A stretch of DNA of 64,000 bases from Paludibacteraceae bacterium (lineage in GTDB: Bacteria > Bacteroidota > Bacteroidia > Bacteroidales > Paludibacteraceae): positions 62,001 through 126,000 of the forward strand of contig JAFTCC010000056.1 of assembly GCA_017454915.1 (NCBI GenBank), given 5' to 3'. Every line of letters starts with the position of its first letter. Position 1 is the first letter of the stretch. Below, in pieces: positions 43,707-53,407 of this stretch. The notes below the pieces were generated by a model. That model was not told the origin of the DNA. It ran no database searches and saw only the letters and a program-made list of their open reading frames with translations. The position numbers and the translations under genes are program-made.

Positions 43707-46700
43707 TTATTCCTTAACTCCCCAGATTGCGTAGTACGTTTTGCCCGAAGGACTTATTTTTTGTCCGGGTTGTATGATGTTCGCATTATTAGGGTCTAAA
43801 AATCCAGTGTTGTTGGCAACAGCGTTGTTTCCTGACGCCACTTGCAGTTTGCTTTCCTCAATCCATCCGATGAGGTATCGTTTAGTTGCGTGGCAAGCGT
43901 TGTCGGCTCCGCTGCCAGCGTTGAGTTCCCATTGCGCAGGTGCGGAATATTGGCTTCCGAACACTCCGCCGTCACCTTTGTAGTATGTCTCATACCCATT
44001 GACGAGGTCAACAAATTGGTCAAGGCTTTCTACAGTTACGGTGCATTGTAATTCTTTAGGGCAGAGCGGGCCATTTGCCGCCTGAATGAGCGTAACAGTA
44101 TAGACGCCCGAAGCCGAAACAACAAATGTGTTTTTGGTGAGGTCAATGCTGAATGTAGCATCTGCCACAGCAGAGCCGTTGCGTGTTACGTGTTTTTTTG
44201 TGATGTTTCCTTCGCTGTTGTTATTCTCTATGGCAAATGGGATTTCGACAGAAGCCGTGGTGCGCGTGCCGGAATATGTTGCGTTGGCAAATTGTGTGGT
44301 AGGCATGTTGCATTTCACGTCGCACGACACTGGCATTGTTTTGATGTCAGTTGCGGATGTGAACGTCAGAACCTCATTGCGGCTTCCCGACTCGGCAGTC
44401 GAACTCAATCGCACGTAGAGGCGGCGGGTAGCCACCCTGCCGTCGGTTGCGGCGAGTGTGAGTGTGGGACTGTATGGCCCTTCTTCGTTTTCGCTGAACT
44501 CATATCCGGCAGGACCGCTGACATTGATGTCTGCACTCAAGTAACGTCCTTTGACGAAAAAGCACTGGGCTGCCGAAACTGTGCCATAGTCCGATTTAAA
44601 TATGCTGAACCCTGCGCCACTGTGTGAACCGGCGTAAGTGCGGCAATATATTTTGTCGTCGGTGCGCTTAACATAAAAAGCGAAGTTCTGGTTTTTTGAT
44701 GTGTTGTGGGTTGAAGGGTTTGGGTAGAATCCCCAGTCGGTGTTGTCGGTGTAGATGCCGAGTCCCTTGTTGATGGTTGTCCCGTTAACGTTGGTGCTGC
44801 AGTACATGTAGTTGTTGAGGAAATAGAGTTGTGCCCATGAACTGTTGTTCATTTGGCAAGCCGAATTTCCAGAATACGCTTGCAGTGCCTTTGTTTGATT
44901 ATTGTAGTCCTTGAAGAAGAAGCGGGTGGCGTCTTCGCGGTAGTCATAAAGCGGGGTGAAATAGATGTCAGAAGCACTGGTGACGATGCGGTTTCCGAAA
45001 ATCTCGTCAGTGATGTCATAAGTCTTTAGGTAAACGTTGCTGCCGGCACTTTTGGTGGTGGTCATCAGCGCATAGTGGGTGATGTTGTCTTTTGTGCCTA
45101 CATAAATGACTTTGTCGCCTTCAAATATATCTGTGTAGTTGGCGAGTGTTACTTTCTCAAACGTTTCACCTGTCTTGAGTGTGAACGTTCTTGTTTCCAC
45201 GTCCGACTCGGCGCATCCTGACTTGAATGCGATTGCTTTGACTGTGGTGTTTGCCGTGATGGTGAAAGGCGCTGAATATAAAGTGCTTGCCTCGTTAGGC
45301 GTGGTGCCGTCAGTGGTGTAGCGCAATGTGGCTCCGCCTTCGCAATAGAGTGTTATTTCCTGGCTGTCGATGAATGCGCTTGCTTCAGGTTCTATTTGCG
45401 GAGTGGCCACTTTCCGCACATATTCGGACGTGGCTACATCAGAATTGTCAGTTCCGGCTTTAACAGCAATTGCTTTGATGGTCATGTTGCGGCTGACGCT
45501 AATTGGAGCACTGTATTCCGCATCTGCCGCTGTAGGTTCGGCGCCATCGGTGGTGTAATGTATTTCAGCTCCGTTGGTAGCGCAAGTGATGGTAACCATC
45601 TGGTCGCTGGTGTATGTGCCGGCTGCGGGGGTGAACACTGGGGTGGCGCACTGTGAGGGGAGGGTGCAGTCGGGGGTGGAAGAGTAGAGATATGGCTGGA
45701 TACTAACTTTTTTGTAAAGATATACAGGCTGTTGGCCGCAATTTTTGTAGTAGCGGAAATAGCCATTGGTGTTATATCTGAACGCAGCTCCAGTGGCGTT
45801 GCCGCCAAGTTTGAGTTTTATGTCGTCCTCACTCGTGAATTCCACTGTTATCGGATATGCTGCAGCGGTGCCCTTGATAGTGCTGATAGCGATGCCATTG
45901 TTGTTGCTGGTGTGGTAGTTGTAGTTCCCGTCTTGTGTCTTTAGCACGTAGGTGTTGCTTCCGGAGCTCACTTCTTCAAGTGTTATCTTGTAGTTGTCGC
46001 CCCAATCAGCGTTGATGCTTTTTTCGTCGTCCGACAAATTGTCGCTTGGGTCAACGTTGTTGTTGAGCGCACCTATTCCGCCGGTACTTGAGCCGCCTAC
46101 TTTGCCGTTGGCTATTATCGAACTTGAATATGCAATCAGATACTCGCCGGCCCAGTCAGCGTTGAGGTCTGTTTCCACGCGCCTATAGACACTGATTTCT
46201 TCGCCGTTGTTCTTTTTGAACACAGCGTGTAGGGCTGTAATGTTGTTGTTGTCGCAAGGTTTGTAGGTGCTGCCGGCGGTGAACAGCTTGGGCGCATCAT
46301 TGGTTTGAGAAGTGATGGCTGACGTTGCCCAACCTGAGAAAGTCCAGTTGCTACAGTCGATGTTTAAGTCTGGGAGCACCACGCCAGCCTGATATGCAGT
46401 TTCGGTGACAGGCGCAGGGTTTGCCGTGATACCGTGCGCGTTAAAAGTTACGGTTACTGGCTTTTCTATTGTAAATGTTGCTGATGCAACGTCAGAGTTG
46501 TCGTAGTCGGAATGCGTGGCAATTGCTTTAAGTGTGCAGCTGGCAGTGATGCTCAATGTGGTGGAGTAGGTTGGGCTTGAGGCGTCAGGAGTGCTGCCGT
46601 CTATAGTGTAGTGAATGGTGGCACCTGCCGTGCCGCAGTGTATGTTAACGTTTTGGTCGGAGGAGTATGTTCCGCCATTCGGCGTAAATGTTGGAACTGC

Positions 46701-47468
46701 AGCCTTTGCACGTGTGAAAGTTGCTGTGGAAACGGAACTGCTGTTTCCGTCTTTTATGGCGATAGCCGATACTGTGGTGGTGGCTGAGATGCTGAAAGGA
46801 GCATTGTATAGGACGCTTGATGCACTTGGGGTGCTGCCGTCAGTGGTGTAATATATGGCGGCACCTGTAGTCTCGCAGCTTATGCTTATGTCTTGCGAAC
46901 CTGTGAATGGGTTTGTGCCACTAATGGTTGGTGATGCAAGGTCTGAAGAAATTTCCTCGTATGTGATTGTGATTTTGTCACAGTAAAGTGAGTTGGCCGT
47001 GGCGGCTATCGTTAGGGCAAATGTCGCTTTGTCAACCTCTATATTAACGTTTTTTGTTACGTCAACGTATGTCGTTGACCAAGAGCCGTGCCAGTTGACA
47101 TTGTTGAAATTTATTCCTGTGCTGTTTGAACCTATGATGTACTGGTTGTTGCCATTGCCAATTTTGTAGAATAACCTGCCAGCGCCTCCGCTTTTGTTTG
47201 ACCTCATGTGCAGGACAATTTTTGAAATCCCATATTTGACGGCACCTGTGCCGGCGGAGACGGTAAATGTCATGGAATTGTTGCTTGTCAGCTGGAAATT
47301 AGTGTTGTATGTGCTACTGTATGCGGCAGAGTATCCTGTTGGCAAGTCTCCGTCGGTAGTGCATGTTGAACTGCTTGTCGGTGTGATAGAGAAGGTCTTT
47401 GTTTGTGCTACTGCGTCAGTGTTAAACGCCAGCATCAAAAAAAATACCAGCCAACGAAACGCTTTCAT
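43707..47468 (-). CDS. Large exported protein with chitobiase-type C-terminal repeats
   Basis: The ATG at 47466-47468 gives 1253 residues starting with a signal peptide (MKAFRWLVFFLMLAFNTDAVAQ); the longer frame from 47606 adds unlikely sequence. At least four CHB_HEX_C_1 type modules occur (AAIYYTTDGSTPSASS, ATIHYTIDGSTPDASS, AEIHYTTDGAEPTAAD, ATLRYTTDGTTPNEAS). It shares the module FNAHGITANPAPVTETAYQAG with the plus-strand protein at 59023. Unlike its neighbours it lacks a recognisable type IX sorting domain and ends GKTYYAIWGVKE. Its promoter is at 47665-47695; the gene downstream is close. Confidence 0.82.
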   Translation of the reverse strand: MKAFRWLVFFLMLAFNTDAVAQTKTFSITPTSSSTCTTDGDLPTGYSAAYSSTYNTNFQLTSNNSMTFTVSAGTGAVKYGISKIVLHMRSNKSGGAGRLFYKIGNGNNQYIIGSNSTGINFNNVNWHGSWSTTYVDVTKNVNIEVDKATFALTIAATANSLYCDKITITYEEISSDLASPTISGTNPFTGSQDISISCETTGAAIYYTTDGSTPSASSVLYNAPFSISATTTVSAIAIKDGNSSSVSTATFTRAKAAVPTFTPNGGTYSSDQNVNIHCGTAGATIHYTIDGSTPDASSPTYSTTLSITASCTLKAIATHSDYDNSDVASATFTIEKPVTVTFNAHGITANPAPVTETAYQAGVVLPDLNIDCSNWTFSGWATSAITSQTNDAPKLFTAGSTYKPCDNNNITALHAVFKKNNGEEISVYRRVETDLNADWAGEYLIAYSSSIIANGKVGGSSTGGIGALNNNVDPSDNLSDDEKSINADWGDNYKITLEEVSSGSNTYVLKTQDGNYNYHTSNNNGIAISTIKGTAAAYPITVEFTSEDDIKLKLGGNATGAAFRYNTNGYFRYYKNCGQQPVYLYKKVSIQPYLYSSTPDCTLPSQCATPVFTPAAGTYTSDQMVTITCATNGAEIHYTTDGAEPTAADAEYSAPISVSRNMTIKAIAVKAGTDNSDVATSEYVRKVATPQIEPEASAFIDSQEITLYCEGGATLRYTTDGTTPNEASTLYSAPFTITANTTVKAIAFKSGCAESDVETRTFTLKTGETFEKVTLANYTDIFEGDKVIYVGTKDNITHYALMTTTKSAGSNVYLKTYDITDEIFGNRIVTSASDIYFTPLYDYREDATRFFFKDYNNQTKALQAYSGNSACQMNNSSWAQLYFLNNYMYCSTNVNGTTINKGLGIYTDNTDWGFYPNPSTHNTSKNQNFAFYVKRTDDKIYCRTYAGSHSGAGFSIFKSDYGTVSAAQCFFVKGRYLSADINVSGPAGYEFSENEEGPYSPTLTLAATDGRVATRRLYVRLSSTAESGSRNEVLTFTSATDIKTMPVSCDVKCNMPTTQFANATYSGTRTTASVEIPFAIENNNSEGNITKKHVTRNGSAVADATFSIDLTKNTFVVSASGVYTVTLIQAANGPLCPKELQCTVTVESLDQFVDLVNGYETYYKGDGGVFGSQYSAPAQWELNAGSGADNACHATKRYLIGWIEESKLQVASGNNAVANNTGFLDPNNANIIQPGQKISPSGKTYYAIWGVKE

Positions 47469-47664
47469 TGGCTGACAGGGTAATACATCACACACGGCAC
47501 CAATGGCGGTATCCGCAAACAAGCCGGCAATGCGGCGGGTATATTGTCCAATCATGGTTGCTTGTAGTATTTCTGATACGAGGTTTTGCCTATGGGGAGA
47601 AAGCATCTTAGCTGTTATTTAACGCATTGTTAATCAAACGAGCATGCCTACACTCCTTATTATG

Positions 47665-47695
47665 CAAATTTACGATTTTTTTTCTTAATACCAAA
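47665..47695 (-). promoter_or_regulatory. Promoter of the two giant surface-protein genes
   Basis: TTTG (47692-47695), 19 bases, TAAATTTG (47665-47672) on the minus strand. The start is near 47659, giving a leader of about 190 bases. Confidence 0.75.
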
Positions 47696-47786
47696 ATCTT
47701 GGCAAGACAAAATTGAATTCATTATGTTCAATAAAATCCCAAGTTGGCGTAAATAAAATTATCAAAGAAAATGCTAAAAAAGGACA

Positions 47787-47817
47787 GAGGCTGCCTTACT
47801 TTGCGTTTGGCAGCCTC
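47787..47817 (-). terminator. Terminator of the WG-repeat gene
   Basis: GAGGCTGCC and GGCAGCCTC form a 9-base-pair stem; on the minus strand a TTTTTT run follows within 6 bases. Confidence 0.7.
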
Positions 47818-47876
47818 GTTTCGTGTAGGTCGTTGGTGTTGTATGGTGGGGCAAAAGTGCCCTATGTTGATATTGG

Positions 47877-48854
47877 CTATTTTTTTGTCGCAGTGTTTGT
47901 CTTTTGGGCTTTCCCTTTTTGGCTGAGGACATTTCCGTTGATGTCAATCAGTACGTTGTTCTGTCCCCACCATCCGCTGCTTGGCAGGCTCGCCTTGAAC
48001 ACTGTAGGTGTGATGCCTTCGATAGTGGCATAAATGGGGCTGGTGATGAATGTGCCGTTTGTGTCCATGAGTCCGTAGAGGTTGTTGACCTCATATTTTT
48101 TTATTTTTTCATTTATTACTTCTGAGTCCTCGTATGCGCCTGTTTGAGTGTTGATGTAACTTTTTTTGTAGTAGAGGTTATATATGTCATCTACGATGTT
48201 TTCTTGCAGAACATTTCCGTGGTAGTCCACCATTTTTTTGAATTCTTTCCATTTATACACTATCGCATAGTCTTTTGCGAGGTCAATGTCGTCGTATTCA
48301 GGTTTGATTACCCAATGTCCGAGCGTGTCAATTACGCCCAGTTTCTGCTTTTCTTCGTTTTTCTTTTGGTATGAAACGAGGCAGTGCCCGTTGTGGAACA
48401 CGAATTCGGTGAGTTTATTGCCTTTGAAGGGAAACTTGAAGCCGATGACCACTTTACCTTCGGTGTTGATGAATCCTATTTTCCCGTATAGCTCGACTCC
48501 GGCAAGTCCGTTGCTGTATGACCATGCTCTCCTGTATGTTGGCGGAACGATGATTTTGCCGTTTTTGATGTTGACGATGCCTCTTTTGTTGCCTTTGGCG
48601 TAAATAGCGAGTGAGTCATCGTTCTTGTGGAGCCAGTCTGCCTCCAGTCCGTCGAGTATCGTCTTTCCTGTTTCGGTATCAACGAGTTTGATTTTCCCTT
48701 CTTTGCGGATTTGCGTCACGCTGCCGCTGAGTTCTTCTTCGTTTTTCGCCTCCAAGTTTTCCTCTTCAGTTTGCGCATCGCGCCAGATGGTGTAGCCATA
48801 GCCCAAGAGTCCGCAGACAATCAGGGCTGCAATGATGATTAAGATTTTTTTCAT
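47877..48854 (-). CDS. WG-repeat membrane-anchored protein
   Basis: This 325-residue protein has an N-terminal membrane anchor (MKKILIIIAALIVCGLLGYGYTIW), then several WG-type repeats (KGNKRGIVNIKNGKIIVPPTY, YGKIGFINTEGKVVIGFKFPF, KQKLGVIDTLGHWVIKPEYDDID, NNLYGLMDTNGTFITSPIYATIE) that probably form a propeller. Such repeats bind ligands or proteins, but no function is established. A possible -7 box (TAATTTTG) is at 48895-48902. It is transcribed alone. Confidence 0.85.
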   Translation of the reverse strand: MKKILIIIAALIVCGLLGYGYTIWRDAQTEEENLEAKNEEELSGSVTQIRKEGKIKLVDTETGKTILDGLEADWLHKNDDSLAIYAKGNKRGIVNIKNGKIIVPPTYRRAWSYSNGLAGVELYGKIGFINTEGKVVIGFKFPFKGNKLTEFVFHNGHCLVSYQKKNEEKQKLGVIDTLGHWVIKPEYDDIDLAKDYAIVYKWKEFKKMVDYHGNVLQENIVDDIYNLYYKKSYINTQTGAYEDSEVINEKIKKYEVNNLYGLMDTNGTFITSPIYATIEGITPTVFKASLPSSGWWGQNNVLIDINGNVLSQKGKAQKTNTATKK

Positions 48855-49017
48855 GATGGTAATAATTTTGAATGTTTGACTTATATTTCACATGCAAAAT
48901 TACTACTTGGGACTCAATATTTGCCTGATTTTCCGTTTGCTCTAACCAAATGGCGATCCTGCCCAACGAAATGCTTTCTTGCTTTAGATTTCGTGGAAAT
49001 GTGTTTCGGCAGCTTGC

Positions 49018-49953
49018 CTACTGCCAGCGTATGAAGTTTATGTTTTTGAATTTTTGTGAGCTCTTAGCCCCGTTGTCGCGCTGCTTGAAGTTTGTGTCGC
49101 GCCATGCCACCCGGCTTTCTCCTCCGATGAGGTAAATGGCTTCTTCTACACCGATGCCAACGAGTATTTCGCTGAAGTCGTGCATGCTTGACTCGGTGGT
49201 GGTTTCAGCCACGAAAACGTGTCCGAACGCGCTGCACAGTCCTCGTCTTATTGAGCGTGTCTTGAGGGCTTGTTCAACAATTTTGTTGTTGTGAACGAGC
49301 GCATATTGCCTGAAAAAATAGCCTCCGGTTTCTGTCGCCTTCTCAAACAGCGGGCTGTTGTCTGCCATGCCCACGGTAATAGTGTCGTTGATGATTGCGC
49401 AGTATCCTTTTTTGCTTAATCCCCATGCGAGCGGTTTCCCTTTAACGACGAACGCCCCGACTATTTTTTTGTTGTCGGCTCTGATGTCAGCGGCTTGTAG
49501 CATGAGTACGCTGTTGTTGTTTCTGACGTGTTGCGTGCCCACGCAGAGTTCGGCTTTGCTGTTCATCGGCAGGTATAGTTTGATGCCGATGCCGTAGATA
49601 GTCGTATCCATTACAGCGCATGAGCGTGTGATGTTGGTGTCGCAGTCTTGGAACCACGTGTGCAGCAGGTTTGCGTATTCAGATGTGTTTTTCTCTTGTT
49701 CCCATATCCCGCGCGTACTGTCATTTTCTTGATATAGGGTATTGCTGTCGTTGCTCTGATTGGGTGTCGCGGCATTATGCATGGCGGCATACCATATGGC
49801 AAGGGCGGCGATGACAAGGACTATGATGAACGCAACAGCGTATGCGGCAAATCTCCATTTAGGTCTGCCGGACTGGTGTGCGGAAGGCTTTCCTAAAACT
49901 TGTATTTGCCCTTCCTGAAAGTCGTCAAAGTTGTTATGTTGCGGCTCGTCCAT
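49018..49953 (-). CDS. Membrane-anchored phosphodiester-glycosidase-like protein
   Basis: This 311-residue protein has a cytoplasmic start (MDEPQHNNFDDFQEGQIQVLG), one membrane segment (FAAYAVAFIIVLVIAALAIWYAAM) and an outer domain resembling the NAGPA/DUF2233 fold: YGIGIKLYLP, VKGKPLAWGLSKKGYCAIINDT, then HDFSEILVGIGVEEAIYLIGGES in the position of the usual LDGGGS segment. The match is by pattern only, and key glycine or aspartate residues are altered. It begins directly after the LytTR stop, so it is probably controlled with it. Confidence 0.6.
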   Translation of the reverse strand: MDEPQHNNFDDFQEGQIQVLGKPSAHQSGRPKWRFAAYAVAFIIVLVIAALAIWYAAMHNAATPNQSNDSNTLYQENDSTRGIWEQEKNTSEYANLLHTWFQDCDTNITRSCAVMDTTIYGIGIKLYLPMNSKAELCVGTQHVRNNNSVLMLQAADIRADNKKIVGAFVVKGKPLAWGLSKKGYCAIINDTITVGMADNSPLFEKATETGGYFFRQYALVHNNKIVEQALKTRSIRRGLCSAFGHVFVAETTTESSMHDFSEILVGIGVEEAIYLIGGESRVAWRDTNFKQRDNGAKSSQKFKNINFIRWQ

Positions 49954-50325
49954 TTATAGTTTTGTTTTGTCTTCGATGTATTTTTTGAGTGCCAGCAGCC
50001 CTTCGCGGCTGTCCTGCACGCTGTACAGATTCCAGTTGTGGTCAGCCAGCACAAGTAGCTGCTGGCTGATTTGTATCCTGTAAACTCGGCTGAGGTTGAC
50101 AATCAGGCTTTTGCTCGGTCTAACGAGTTGTTGCTCCTCGCTGAGCTGATTGTTGATGAGTTCCATTATTCTCCCGAGGTTAAGTGCCACTTGCCTTACT
50201 TCTCCTCCTGTCATGTGTATGTTGGAGCAATACCCGTCGCCTTTGATGTAAAGGATGTGCTTGACGGGTATGCGCAGCAATTCAGTCTGGTTGGTAATGA
50301 CAAGATGTTGGTTAAGTTGTGGCAT
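49954..50325 (-). CDS. Stand-alone LytTR DNA-binding protein
   Basis: This 123-residue protein is a LytTR domain without receiver domain: TELLRIPVKHILYIKGDGYCSNIHMTGGEV followed by FVRPSKSLIVNL-like (LVRPSKSLIVNLSRVYRI) and VLADHNWNLYSV. It should bind DNA directly as a small regulator. The gene lies 31 bases after the CobW stop and stop-to-start with the membrane protein at 49953. No histidine kinase is adjacent, so input may come from the membrane partner. Confidence 0.85.
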   Translation of the reverse strand: MPQLNQHLVITNQTELLRIPVKHILYIKGDGYCSNIHMTGGEVRQVALNLGRIMELINNQLSEEQQLVRPSKSLIVNLSRVYRIQISQQLLVLADHNWNLYSVQDSREGLLALKKYIEDKTKL

Positions 50326-50356
50326 TGTTATCGGTGAACCTTGTGTGGGAGTTATG

Positions 50357-51616
50357 CTATGCTATGCAGTCGTCAAGAGCCTGTTTTATTGCTTTTTTGT
50401 TGAGGTTTTGCCCTATGAAGACGAGTTTTTGCATTCTGTCTCCATATGTGTCGTCCCATTCTGCTCTTATTTTGGGTTCTCTATTGAGCAGCTCTTGAAG
50501 CTCTTCTTGAGGCATGGTAGCAAACCACTGACCGGCCTGACGGAGCGAAACCTGTTTGCCGGCTTGCTCGAATACGTAGCACATATTGCGTTCGTCGTCA
50601 AAATAGACCATTCCTTTGGCGCGTATGATTCCAGACGGCCATCTACGTGCAACGAAGTCATCAAACAACTCGAGGCTGAATGGTTTTCTGTTTTGGTAAA
50701 CGTATGTCCCGATGCCGTATTCTTCAGCTTCGCCCTCATCGTGATGATGGTGATGGTGGTGCTCATGCTCGTGCTCATGTTCATGCTCATGCTCGTGTTC
50801 ATGTTCATGCTCGTGTTCGTGCTCATGCTCATGTTCATGTTCATGCTCATCGTCATCATTGTCATCGTCATCATCGTCATCGTGATGATTTTCAACTTCT
50901 TGAATCCATGCTGCGGATCCAGCAACATCATCAAAGTTGAAGAGTCCGGTGTTGAGCAGCTTCTCGAGTTCCACATCGCAGTAGTCGCATTCGATGATTT
51001 GAGCTTTAGGCTGTATTGCCTTGATGATTTCTTTGATTCGTCCGAGTTCAGATGCCTTGATGTCGTGCGCTTTGTTGAGCAGTATGATATTGCAGAACTC
51101 GATTTGCTGAATGACGAGGTTTTCGATGTCGTCTTCGTCGAGGTTTGGATTGGTGAGCGACAGTCCCGACTGGAATTCATCTTTGAGTCGCAGTGCGTCG
51201 ACGACAGATACGATGCAGTCGAGACGTGGCATGCCTGTCTGCTGGTATTGTGGTATCATTTCAGGCATTGAGCAAATGGTTTGCGCAATGGGGGCAGGTT
51301 CGCAAATTCCGCTGGCTTCGATGACGATGTAGTCGAACTGCTTTTGCTCGATGAGCCCTTGCAGTTGTTTGACGAGGTCCATCTTGAGTGTGCAGCAGAT
51401 GCACCCGTTTTGAAGCGCGACGAGATTTTCATCGCTTTCTTTAACGATGCCTCCTTTGGCAATGAGGTCCGCGTCGATGTTGACTTCTCCGATGTCGTTG
51501 ACGATTACTGCGAATCGTATTCCACGTCTATTGGTGAGTATGCGGTTGAGAAGTGTTGTTTTGCCGCTGCCGAGGTATCCGGTTAGCAAAAGAACCGGAA
51601 TGTCATTATTATTCAT
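50357..51616 (-). CDS. CobW/COG0523 GTPase with a long Glu-His tract (metallochaperone)
   Basis: This 419-residue GTPase has Walker A LLTGYLGSGKTTLLNRIL, the metal site GCICCTL and the NDIGEVNIDADLI and ASGICEPAPIAQTI segments of the COG0523 family. Between the GTPase and C-terminal domain (YGIGTYVYQNRKPFSLELFDDF) there is a run of Asp, then about 15 Glu-His repeats, then seven His; DNA position about 50740-50890. Family knowledge: members load or deliver zinc, cobalt or nickel. The tract should hold several metal ions. Its 5' end overlaps the TPR stop by 8 bases. Confidence 0.93.
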   Translation of the reverse strand: MNNNDIPVLLLTGYLGSGKTTLLNRILTNRRGIRFAVIVNDIGEVNIDADLIAKGGIVKESDENLVALQNGCICCTLKMDLVKQLQGLIEQKQFDYIVIEASGICEPAPIAQTICSMPEMIPQYQQTGMPRLDCIVSVVDALRLKDEFQSGLSLTNPNLDEDDIENLVIQQIEFCNIILLNKAHDIKASELGRIKEIIKAIQPKAQIIECDYCDVELEKLLNTGLFNFDDVAGSAAWIQEVENHHDDDDDDDNDDDEHEHEHEHEHEHEHEHEHEHEHEHEHEHEHHHHHHHDEGEAEEYGIGTYVYQNRKPFSLELFDDFVARRWPSGIIRAKGMVYFDDERNMCYVFEQAGKQVSLRQAGQWFATMPQEELQELLNREPKIRAEWDDTYGDRMQKLVFIGQNLNKKAIKQALDDCIA

Positions 51617-53261
51617 TTTGCAGTTGGTTAATGTATTCTGATATAAGTTGTTGATATTGCGTTGTTTCTCTGAGTCCTTTCAAGTCCATGTCCACGTTCA
51701 TATACTCGAAATTTTTATATCCGCCATCTATAGCTTTGCGCAAGTATTCTATTGCGCTGTCGTAGTTTTGCTGTAGCGCCATGAGGCATGCCGCATTGTA
51801 GTATCTGATGTGGTTCTCTCCGTTGTTGAGCATACTGTTCATGACGGCTATGGCTTCTGCGTCGCGGTGGAGGAAATGGAGGGCGAACATTTTGTATGAC
51901 ATGTCTTCGTCTATCGTGTCTTGTGCTATGACGTCCAGCAGTTCATAGACGGCGCGGTTCGGCTCAAGCCCGAGTTCGATGAGGGTGCGTGCGTAGAAGT
52001 ACTTTTTGGCTATGCTTTGAGGGTCTAATATCAGTGCTATTTCGTAGTCGTTCAGCGCACTTTCCATGTTGCCTTGCATGTGACTGACCTTGCCGCGTCC
52101 AAAACATGCGGCGCTAATATATTCTTTGTCGGTCTGCATTGCGAGGTTGAAATCTTGTTTTGCGAGTTGCAGTTTTCCTTCCTGTATGGCACATTCTCCC
52201 ATTGTTGCAAGGCAAAACGCTTTCCCGGCGGAAGTATTGTTGACGTCGTGCAGTATTTCGAGTTGTTCTCTTGCTTGCTGATAATCTCCTGTCGCACTGT
52301 AGCACAGGAACCTGTGGTATGCGATAGCAGGGTCTGGAGTGTTTTGTGCGAGAGTAGAAAGCATGTCCAAATCCTTTAAGGTGTTATCGTATTGCAGGCT
52401 GTCTTCGTACATGAGGCTCCTGATGCTAAGCCAGAAATACTTTTCTTCTGGTCTTTTGCTGGTATTGATGACTGCCGACACGCTCTTGAGACCGTATTCA
52501 TAGTCTTTTTCCATAGCTTGTCTGACGCCGTCTTCATCTACGTCGCCATAGTCGGCGTGTTGGGCAAAACTGATGTAGTGGTCGATGTATTTTCTTATGT
52601 TGGGTTTGCTTTGGTTGAGGTATGTTATAGCCCTGAATAAGTGCGCTTCGGGGTTGAGGGGCGCTGCAACCAAAATTTCGTCAAGCAAAGTCGCTGCTGC
52701 GTCATAGTTCCCTTGGCTGATTCGGCATCGGGCAATTCCTAACTGCCAACTGATGCGATTTTCGAGGTCATTTTCGGCGGCGAGTTGGAAGTATTTTTCT
52801 GCTTCTTGATATTTTTGTGTTTCGTAGAGATATTGTGCCAAATACCCATATTCGGCACCTTTGTCGTCACTGTGTTTTATTGCGGCATTGAAGTATTTCA
52901 GTGCGTTTTTGTCATCATCTTCTAAAGCGTAGATTTGAGCGCAGAATTTGTAGATGTCTGTTAATGAGTACGTGTTGTGTTTTTTCCAGAATTTGCTTGC
53001 CAGTTTAGCGTTTTCGAGTGCGCTTGCCATGAGGTGGTGGTGGTAGAGGCAAATGGCCTTGATGGCGTAAGCGTCAGAATGTTTTTGGTTGTGAGCCAAA
53101 TGTTGGTTGATGAAGTCAAGCGCTTCGTCGTAGTCTTCGTTGAATAGCGCTTGCTCTGCCTTGTTGAAAGCTTCATCTTCATTTTCAGCGTTTTTGGCAG
53201 CGCGGCAGTTATAGGGTAGCATGGCGCAGACAAGCAGTGCGATTAGTGCGATTTTTTTCAT
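51609..53261 (-). CDS. Exported TPR protein
   Basis: The ATG at 53259-53261 gives 550 residues with a signal peptide (MKKIALIALLVCAMLPYNCRA); the longer frame from 53396 crosses the pgk terminator. Ten or more TPR units follow (ALFNEDYDEALDFINQHLAHN, AIKHSDDKGAEYGYLAQYLYE, YDAAATLLDEILVAAPLNPEAH). It is probably periplasmic and binds partner proteins. Its stop overlaps the cobW start, so the two are coupled, a combination I cannot explain functionally. Confidence 0.87.
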   Translation of the reverse strand: MKKIALIALLVCAMLPYNCRAAKNAENEDEAFNKAEQALFNEDYDEALDFINQHLAHNQKHSDAYAIKAICLYHHHLMASALENAKLASKFWKKHNTYSLTDIYKFCAQIYALEDDDKNALKYFNAAIKHSDDKGAEYGYLAQYLYETQKYQEAEKYFQLAAENDLENRISWQLGIARCRISQGNYDAAATLLDEILVAAPLNPEAHLFRAITYLNQSKPNIRKYIDHYISFAQHADYGDVDEDGVRQAMEKDYEYGLKSVSAVINTSKRPEEKYFWLSIRSLMYEDSLQYDNTLKDLDMLSTLAQNTPDPAIAYHRFLCYSATGDYQQAREQLEILHDVNNTSAGKAFCLATMGECAIQEGKLQLAKQDFNLAMQTDKEYISAACFGRGKVSHMQGNMESALNDYEIALILDPQSIAKKYFYARTLIELGLEPNRAVYELLDVIAQDTIDEDMSYKMFALHFLHRDAEAIAVMNSMLNNGENHIRYYNAACLMALQQNYDSAIEYLRKAIDGGYKNFEYMNVDMDLKGLRETTQYQQLISEYINQLQNE

Positions 53262-53360
53262 CTCTGTTGTTTTTTGTGGTGGTGATAGTTGACGTACTTT
53301 GTTTTTTGTTGAATTACTGCAATATATGTGCCACATTTGGCATTGAGAATGTGAAAAAAG

Positions 53361-53389
53361 ACACGCGGACAGTAGTGCTGCCCGCGTGT
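53361..53389 (-). terminator. Terminator of pgk
   Basis: ACACGCGG/CCGCGTGT stem (8 pairs) with a CTTTTTT run on the minus strand; 19 bases after the pgk stop. Confidence 0.75.
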
Positions 53390-53407
53390 GTGCCATGTGT
53401 TTGTTTT

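Noticed and set aside
50255-51271. 338-codon plus-strand frame opposite the CobW GTPase
   Set aside because: It is the antisense of the Glu-His tract (reads as Met/Leu/Val runs) and lies within a well-supported gene.
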